DNA of 64,000 nucleotides from Myrica gale (lineage: Eukaryota > Streptophyta > Magnoliopsida > Fagales > Myricaceae), in assembly GCA_963930655.1 (NCBI GenBank), contig OZ005601.1, positions 24,304,921 to 24,368,920 on the forward strand, given 5' to 3'. Positions within the stretch are counted from its first letter, which is position 1, and each line of letters begins with the position of its first letter. Positions 46,959 through 55,900 of this stretch are shown here, piece after piece. Made by a program: the position numbers and the translations under genes. The notes beneath the pieces are model-generated. The model had not been told where the DNA came from and searched no databases. It saw nothing but the letters and a program-made list of their open reading frames with translations.

Positions 46959-49900
46959 AGAATACCCCTCTCGTTTGTTTTTGAGTTTTTAGCCATTTGG
47001 TCTCTCTACTTCAAGGTTCTTAGTAAGTCTCCAGTAAGCCCATCTAAGTTAAACCCCAGTCTTAGCAGTTTAGAAGCATACCTGAACAGTAAGTCCAGCG
47101 TCCAAACAGTAAGACCAGAGTGGCTTGAGCGGAGTGGCCTGAGAGGGTGTGTCCTTTTAAGTTTGTTGAGTCGAAAGGTTGAAGCTTAGGTAAGGTTTAT
47201 TGTCGATTCATTAAGTCTTTTGTTTTAGCTTGATTCAAGCGTCTAGAAGTTTGATCATGAATAGGATGTTTAGGTCTTCCTCTTCCACCAGTTCTCGTTC
47301 TTCTGGTTCCATTCCTCCCATTCCAGGAATAATAAATGAAGAAGAATTTGAAATCAATGAAGTCAACACCAACCTTCAGGATTGGAATATCCCTAAAATT
47401 CCAAGTAGTGAAATCTACTCTAAGTCAAGTTTTAATCCTTTATCCTTCAAAGGTAATTACCATGTCAAAACCGTAGAGCAGGTTTACGCTCTAAGTAAAA
47501 CTCATGAAAAATGTCAACTTCTGTCTCCTTCTGTTGTCAAAAAACATAGGGAACAAGGCTTCAACTATATCCACATCGGATTAGTTCAAGTTGCTGTAAA
47601 ACCATTAACTCGAAGAGGAGTTGATGCTTTTGTCCTTCTGTGTCTACGTGATGCTAGATTCACAGACTACAGCACCAGCATTTTAGGAATCATCGAGTCA
47701 AGCCTTCATAATGGTCCCATCCATTTTGATTGTTTTCCCGATTTTACCTTAAGTTTAAGTGACAAACATCTTCTAAAAGCCTTAACCTTGAACATTAAAA
47801 CTTCAGGTTATGAGATGCTAGAAGGAAGTCAGCCTTTAGCTTTGATCTATAGGATTTATTACAAGTGTATCAGGACCAACCTCAACGTCCATGCCTTAGT
47901 AAAAAGTCCCAAAGATCAAACCTTGTTAATCCAAAGTCATACAAGTGATGCCAACATTAGGGTCCCCAAGTCGATCCGTTGGAGTGAAGTAACCTTGCCA
48001 AGTGACTGGATGTTGGAAAATGAAAACCCAACCACTAATGTTTCCCAAAACATTAACAAGTTAGACATGATCCAACAGTATTTGGATGGTACTGTTAGGA
48101 TTAGTTTTGATGCTCCCCGAAGTGGTTTTGCACCCCTTAGAATTCAGGAACCAGGTAGCCAATCAGCCCGTAGGTCTGCCTCTAGCCTCCCTGACACCAT
48201 TAACCGACAACTTAAGGGTATACATATTAACTCTCAGGTTAGTACACCCTTGTATTCGGTTAATTCTCATCTACCTAACCAAGCATCTACATCAGGACAA
48301 ATAGTCAACGATGTAGAAGATGACGGTCAACAGTCACCAACCCAAACAGATTTCGAATCTGTTAACCCTCAGTTGATGACCATAAGTAAAACTTTCAAGC
48401 CTGACATGAAAAAGCTCGAAGCTGATTTTATGTCAAAAGAAAATGATAGTAAAAGAAATCAGTATCGTGAAGGATACACGAAAGCTGAAAAACAAGTCAT
48501 CTATGACTCATGGCAAGCCTTCATGCGTCAGCTAGGTCAGGACATTCCCTTTTTCATTTATTTTGAAAATTATCATTCCATGAATGTCCAGGTCCTCACT
48601 AAGTCCAAATGGACTACTTCTGATAAGAAGTCCATTACCTCCAGTCATCCACCTCCAGAAGAAATTGTCATAACCCATAAAGGAACAGAGATTACAGCCT
48701 CACCCTTTAAGGTTGCCACTGACAATGATAGTAACAAGAAATTGGTTGAACAAAACAATTACACCAACCAATGTCTTAGGACTATAGGTAAACAATTAGA
48801 CAAGATTGAATCCAAATTAGATGGTCAATCCCTCGTCTCTGAGAAACCTTTACTACAGCTGCCTAGTAAGCCTTTAGGTTTAAAGATCTCAGAACAGTCA
48901 GCCCTTAGTAAAGTCACTCAGTTGCTAGGTGAATTAAAAACAAGTAAAACAGATGGTAAGAAACCAGAATCTTCCCATCAAGTCAGTGCCCTCAGTCAAG
49001 TTTCCACAGGATCTGATACAGACTCAGAATCTGATCATCAGATTAGTGAAATCGAAAACCAGTTCAAACAGTTAGAAGTCAACAGGATTAGGTCTGGTCG
49101 TCCTAACCCCATGTCTTTAACCAAGAATTGGTATAGTAAACCCACTCCTCCTGATCTTCAATTCGAAGAAAGGAATTTCCAAAGTCAATTCTCTGTCTCC
49201 AGCGACAAGTTATATGAATGGAATATTGATGGTTTCTCTGAACAAGAAATCCTTAATAAACTCCAACATATGACTATGGTAGCAAACAGCTACTTAGTAA
49301 ACCATTCCCTTAGTCATCCAGAAGTCGTTGATTTAATTGTCTCTGGTTTCACCGGATCCTTACGTCAATGGTGGGAAAAGTACCTCACCAAAAAAGATAG
49401 GGATCATATTCGTAGTGCTGTTCAGCATGATGAAGAAGGATTTCCTATTTTTGATGAAAGATTAGGTCAAGGTGTTAGCGACGGTATTAATACTCTTATT
49501 TATACCGTTGTTAAACATTTTATTGGTACTCCTAGTAACATTTCAGCTAGGATTCATGACCAATTAAGTAACCTAAAGTGTCCAACCTTAAGTGATTTTC
49601 GCTGGTATAAGGATGTCTTCATTTCCCGTGTCATGCTTAGGGAAAACTGTAAGAATCCTTTTTGGAAAGAAAAATTCATCAATGGCCTCCCTAATCTCTT
49701 TGCCCATAAGATTAGAGAAGTCTTAAGTCAGCCCTCAGGAATCATAGAGTATGATACCCTGACCTACGGTGATCTTGTTAGTACCATCAACAAAGAAGGT
49801 ATGAAGATGTGTATTAACATGAAAATCAATAATCAACTTAGCAAAGATAAAAAAGCAGCTAAGTATGAAATGGGTAATTTCTGCGAACAGTATGGTCTGC

Positions 49901-52900
49901 CTCCCATAGCACCATCCCGTAGAAAACACCACAAAGAAAGGTCATCTTTTAGGAGGTCACACAAATACCACAAGAAGTCAAATAGGAATTACATGCCTCC
50001 CGAAGAAAGTAAACCTAGTAAACCAAAATTTCACAAAAAAACCTTTAGGAAGAAATCCACACCTAAAGACAAAAGTAAAATTAGATGTTACAAATGAAAG
50101 AAACTAGGTCATTACAGCTCTGAATGTCGAGTTAAAGAAAATATTAATTCTTTAGACATTCCTGCAAGTGAGAAAGTAAAACTGTTTGCCATCTTAGAAT
50201 TAAGAGATTCTAGCGGTAGTGATATAGACATAGATGACATCCCATCCTCTAATTCTAGTTACAATCTCAGTACCGACACAGAATCCGACACCCCTAACCA
50301 AAAGCTAGGATGTCAAGATAGTTGTTGTCACCCAAGTAAAACCTTGAACGTTTTAAGTCAACAAGAAGAACTTTTGTTCGATTTAATCGACAAAGTTGAG
50401 GATTCTGAGCTCAAGGCTCAATATCTCTCCAAATTTAAAACCGTATTAAGTAAAAAAGAAAGTAAATTAAAAATCCCTGAAACCCAGGTCAGTCTTAATA
50501 AAATCTTAGACAAGTTTAAGAAAACCTCTAAACCTGTCACTTTACAAGATTTACAGACTGAAGTCCAACAAGTAAAACAAGAGATTCGTGAGCTAAAAGC
50601 CCAGAATAAAACTCTTGAACAAGAAATCCTCCTTCTTAAAATCAACTAAAGTTTTAAGAAACAAAGTCAACAAGAGTCTGAACAGTCAGAGCAGATTCCC
50701 GAACCTGAACCCTTTCAGCCTCAATTTACTCTCCCACAAGATACTCCGGAAGGTAGCCAATTCCTTAGTATCATGAATCGTATGCATTTCCAGAAATGGC
50801 ATGCAAAAGTAAACATCATAGTAAATTCTGAATTTGCATTTGAGGTTATTGCCCTTATTGATTCAGGAGCAGATCTCAATTGTATTCAAGAAGGTCTTAT
50901 ACCCACTAAGTACTATGAAAAGACTAGAGAACGTCTTCATTCAGCCAATGGTACTTCTATGGGTATTCAGTATAAGTTATCCAAAGCACATGTCTGTAAA
51001 GATAATGTTTGCTTTAAGTCATCGTTTGTTTTAGTAAAAAATCTGCCTGATCAAAAGGTAATCTTAGGCACTCCCTTCATATGCCTGTTGTATCCTTTCA
51101 CCACAACAAGTGAAGGACTTACAACTTCCATCTTGGGTCAAAAGGTCACTTTCGAGTTTATTCATCCTCCTCAGCCTAAGGAACTCTCCTTGTTACAGGA
51201 AGCCTCCATAAGTAAAAATCTTAATTTCCTTGTCCAGAAAACTCAACATCTTGATTTTTTAAAGGAAGAAATCAAGTTCAAAAGAGTTGAGGACCAACTC
51301 TTAAGTCAATCCCTTCAACAACAGATTAAGTCATTCCAAGTAAAATTAGAACAGCAAATCTGTTCTGATGTTCCAAATGCTTTCTGGCATAGAAAGCAAC
51401 ACATAGTAAAACTCTCATATGAACCAGATTTTAGTGAGAAAAATATTCCCACTAAAGCTCGACCCATCCAGATGAACCAGGAGATGATGGAAGTCTGCAA
51501 GAAAGAAATCCATGATCTTTTGAGTAAAGGTATCATTCGCCATAGTAAATCCCCATGGTCTTGTTCTGCCTTTTATGTTTATAAAAATGCAGAAATAGAA
51601 CGAGGAGTTCCTCGCATGGTAATCAATTACAAACCATTGAACAAGGTCCTTCAATGGATTCGTTACCCCATTCCTGACAAACGTGATCTCATCGGTCGTC
51701 TGTCAGCAGCCACAGTTTTTAGTAAATTTGATATGAAGAGCGGCTTCTATCAAATCCAAGTTTATGAGCCCGACAGGTACAAAACAGCATTCACCACACC
51801 CTTTGGACATTACGAATGGAACGTAATGCCTTTCGGTTTGAAAACTGCACCAAGTGAATTCCAAAATGTCATGAACGACATTTTTAACCCTTATAGTCAT
51901 TTCACCATTGTCTACATAGATGATGTGTTAGTCTTCTCAAAGTCAATCGAAGAACATTGGAAACACCTCCATAAGTTTCTTCAGATCATCAAGTCAAACG
52001 GTCTAGTGGTCTCTGCCCCTAAGATCAGGTTGTTTCAAACCAAAGTCAGATTTTTAGGTTACAATATTGATCAAGGTCAAATCCACCCTTTAGGTTACAA
52101 TATTGATCCCTTCAATTTGCTGATAAATTTCCCAATGTCATTCTAGAGAAAACTCAACTCCAAAGGTTCTTAGGTTCTCTCAATTACATTGCTGAATTTT
52201 ATCATAATTTAAGGCATCTATGTAAACCCTTGTTCCAACGTCTACAGAAAAATCCTCCTCCTTGGACTGAAGAACACACTTCTATGGTAAAACAAATCAA
52301 GTCACATGTCAAGACTCTTCCTTGCCTTGGCATTCCTTTACCCTTAGCTTTCAAAATTGTTGAGACCGATGCCTCTGAAATTGGTTATGGTGGCATTCTC
52401 AAACAAAAGGTCAAACCAGATTCAGCTGAACAATTAGTCAGATATCACTCCGGCAATTGGAATTCAGCACAGCAGAATTATAGTACTATCAAAAAAGAAA
52501 TTTTATCTATAGTACTATGCATAAGTAAATTTCAAAGTGATTTGATAAATCAAAAGTTTTTAGTACGAGTTGATTGCAAAAGCGCAAAATTTGTTTTAGA
52601 AAAAGATGTGAAAAACATTGCATCCAAACAGATTTTTGCACGATGGCAAGCTATTCTCAGTGCTTTTGATTTTGACATTGAATACATCGAAGGAAGTCAA
52701 AACAGTATCCCTGACTTCCTTACCCGTGAATTTTTGCAGAAATCCCATGGCTCCTAAACCCCACGGTAAAGAACCTGTCAAGTCAACCAAGTCACCAGAT
52801 ACACCCAAGTTACTCCCAGACCATTTGTTAGTCCCATTTGGTCCTCCAAGTCAAACCTCAACAAGTAACCGTTTCCAGTTACTAGGTAATCCTTCCCAAC

Positions 52901-55900
52901 CAAGTCAAAAAGTCCGACCTTCATCCTCAGCTCTTGCTCTCACAAGTCAGTATGGTAAGCCTACATATTCTGCATTAGCCTCTTTACCACCAAGTCAACC
53001 TCCTAATCCTTATGAGATTATTGAGACTATGTCTCCGGCCCAGTCTCCGTTAAGACTACCAAGTACTGCCCAGTCTCCGTCTAGACTACAAAGTAAAATT
53101 CCTTATGTTCCGAAGAATCCTTCTGACTTCATAGTCAAGGAAATTCTTCAGAATGTATTCCATGTGGATCACTGCCACAGGCGTCTGATCACACCTGAAG
53201 TAACTCCAAGTCAAAAGGATCAGGAAGCTCTTCTCCGAGTCCAACATGGTAAACTGCTCAGGGCCTATTTGCCACCCAAATGGCATTTTGTCCCACAACA
53301 TCCAAACAAGTCAATTGGTTTTTATAAAGTCATCCTTCTCCACACAGAATCTGTAAAGATCGAACCTATCATGGACAGGTTTGATCCCACTCAGAAACGA
53401 ATAGCTTTCCACAAGCTATTCATAATTAAAATTCTTTCGAATCAGGAATGGGGTTCTCATCCCTCCATTCTGAAAGAACTTCCAGGTCAACCCATAGGCT
53501 TCAATTATTATGATTATATTGAAGCTTGGACAAATGTCCTCCTTTACCAAAATGAGAATTTCTCTCATTCTTGGTTCTTGAACTTCGACAACAAGTTCAC
53601 AAGTCAACTGCCTATGTGGTTCCTTCGTTGGTGGCAACTATTCGGACCCATTACCGATATCATTCCCACCAAGCTCAAGGAAGCAATTGCTCGGTTTGGT
53701 AATCTGGCACAAGTCACAGTCCAGAACAGTCAGTTTCCGACCCTCTGCCTGTTCACAAGTAAATACAAGATCCCATGGATTCTTAAATGGGATTATCAAG
53801 TCAATCAGAACATCATGGCCCGCCGTTTCCAAGTCAAATGGTGGGACAAGTTCAATATCGACAGGATAATTGAACAAGTAAAAAAGGAATTTCCTCAGCC
53901 AGAGGAATTTTCTGCTGTCTCTCAGTTCTTAGTAGAGAAGACCAGTCTCCAGACTGCCCTAGTCTCTGTTATGAACCAAGTTCAAAGTAAAGAAGATCTG
54001 CAGGAGCTCTGCCACCAGTTGCAGCTCGAAGTAAGCAAAATCAGTGGACAAGACCCAGATGAGCACAGCCCAGCCTCATCTCACTCGTCTGCTGCAGGAC
54101 AATCAAAGCCCAACTACTTGGATCCAGTCTTCCAAGATAGTCAGGATCCTTACGCCTTCGATCTAGGAGACGACATGTGAAGCCCAAGTCCACGTGACAT
54201 CCAAGCCCAGGCCCATGTGACGTCCGTAGGCATGTAAGGACGAAGTCAACAAGTCAAAACCGACAAGTCACTATTCATGAACAGTAAAATTGACTTTTTT
54301 TACTATTCATGAACGGTAGGTAAAACAGTGAAAGCAGCCGACACGCCCCTGTTCATCCACAGTCAAAGCACGCGTGATCCAACAATACCCGCGTGATTCT
54401 ACAGTAACCCCTCTGTCTTTAAATACAGAGGTCGAAGTCAGTTGTAGGCAGAATTCCATTTCGGATTTCTGAACTCTCTCCCTCTCAAGTCTTTCTATCC
54501 TTAGTATCCCAAGCCTATCTAAGTCTAAGAACACAATGTATATGTCTTCTTACTTGATAGTTATTGCTTGTAAGTCAACTGTTCTTTGAAGTAAACCAAG
54601 TTTCCAAGTATATCTCTGTGTTATATCTTCTCTGCAAGCATGCATACCGCCAGATTGGACGGTTTTACATTTCAAGTTACATGCATTCATGCATCCGCCT
54701 TCATGGCTGGTTTATATTTCTGCTTCATGCATACCGCCTTCATGGCTGGTTTAAGTAATTACTTTCTGTTTTCTCAAGTAAACTTATTTTAAGACCATTT
54801 ACAAGTTGATACCCTCTAATTGGCCTATTATTTGCCGACCTTTGGGTTTAACGAAGCTTGTTCCCTCACGGGAGGTCTTTAAAAATTAATTTTATCTGCT
54901 GCTATTTTCTCTGCTTCTTTTCTTCCATGACTCGTCTTCACCATAAACTCTCCAGTAACCGTTTTGGTCCTTTCAAAGTAAGCTCCTTGGTAACCAATCT
55001 TCATTCCATGATCTATCTGGTAAATCCATCGGTATACCCAAGGAAACCCGTCTTATAGATAGATATATAGATATATGTATATATTTGTGAATATACACAC
55101 ACAAAAAAATCTGCTTGAAAAAAAATCCCAAGAAAAAGATGTGGAACAACCTGCTGCTTCCCCAGCATTGCTGTGGAGAATGTAAACGTTACTATGTTCT
55201 TCCCTTCCTTCAGATTCAATGAAGCCAGTTGCTCAGATGTTGGAGTCATTGCCTTCACCATCGTTTTCTCCGGTTTTGGTTTAGGCACAGGATTATTTCT
55301 GTCCATCCCCACAGAGCTCTCTGAAGCCTTCTCAGCCTCAGAAGTTCTGGCATCATTCAGAACTAGCTGCATACCATTCTTTGAACTTGATCTCCTGGAA
55401 GAGAAAGGCCAAATCCTCCAGCTTCCCCCAGAGGCAACACTCGATTTTGATGGATCTCCTGTAAGAGTTTTTTCAACTTGTCAACAGCTATCGTGCTTGT
55501 CAATTCAAAATTTTTTGTTCACTTCCAAACGAAACAATCCCTACAATAGGACCAGCAACATCCCATGGGAAATAATGGCCACCGATTTTTACAACAAGCC
55601 TATCATTCTTCACAACATCAACACCTCGAGAGAGAAATTTATCTACATACAATTTTGCAGCATTAGCCCCGACCCCTTCGTAAAATAAGGGCTTGCGCAT
55701 AGAGATATGTCCAAGTGCCCCAAAAAACTAAAGCACATAATCACAATGTAAATATCATAGAAGTGCTAATCAATTTTTCCTTACCAAGAGCAGGATTGGG
55801 AAGAACATTTTTAGGCTCCCCCAAAATCTGTGTATCTTTATTACTTGGCTGCTCCAGTGCCAATTGCGGATCCTTGACTAGATTTATAGAGCTTGAATAT

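Larger units (their letters stand above)
46957..55045 (+). mobile_element. endogenous caulimovirid (florendovirus-like), antisense in PAH intron 3
   Basis: About 8.1 kb, close to a whole pararetrovirus genome. There is no LTR and no integrase, as expected for this family. ORF1 carries movement protein, coat protein with zinc knuckle, protease, reverse transcriptase and RNase H regions. A second ORF of unknown function follows, then a noncoding region with a promoter-like TATA. The two-ORF layout and the TA-repeat setting match what is known of endogenous florendoviruses. The ends are placed at the TA repeat on the left and near the TA-rich text at 55045 on the right, where the element's AAGT-rich composition stops. 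It is inactive: ORF1 is broken. Confidence 0.82.
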
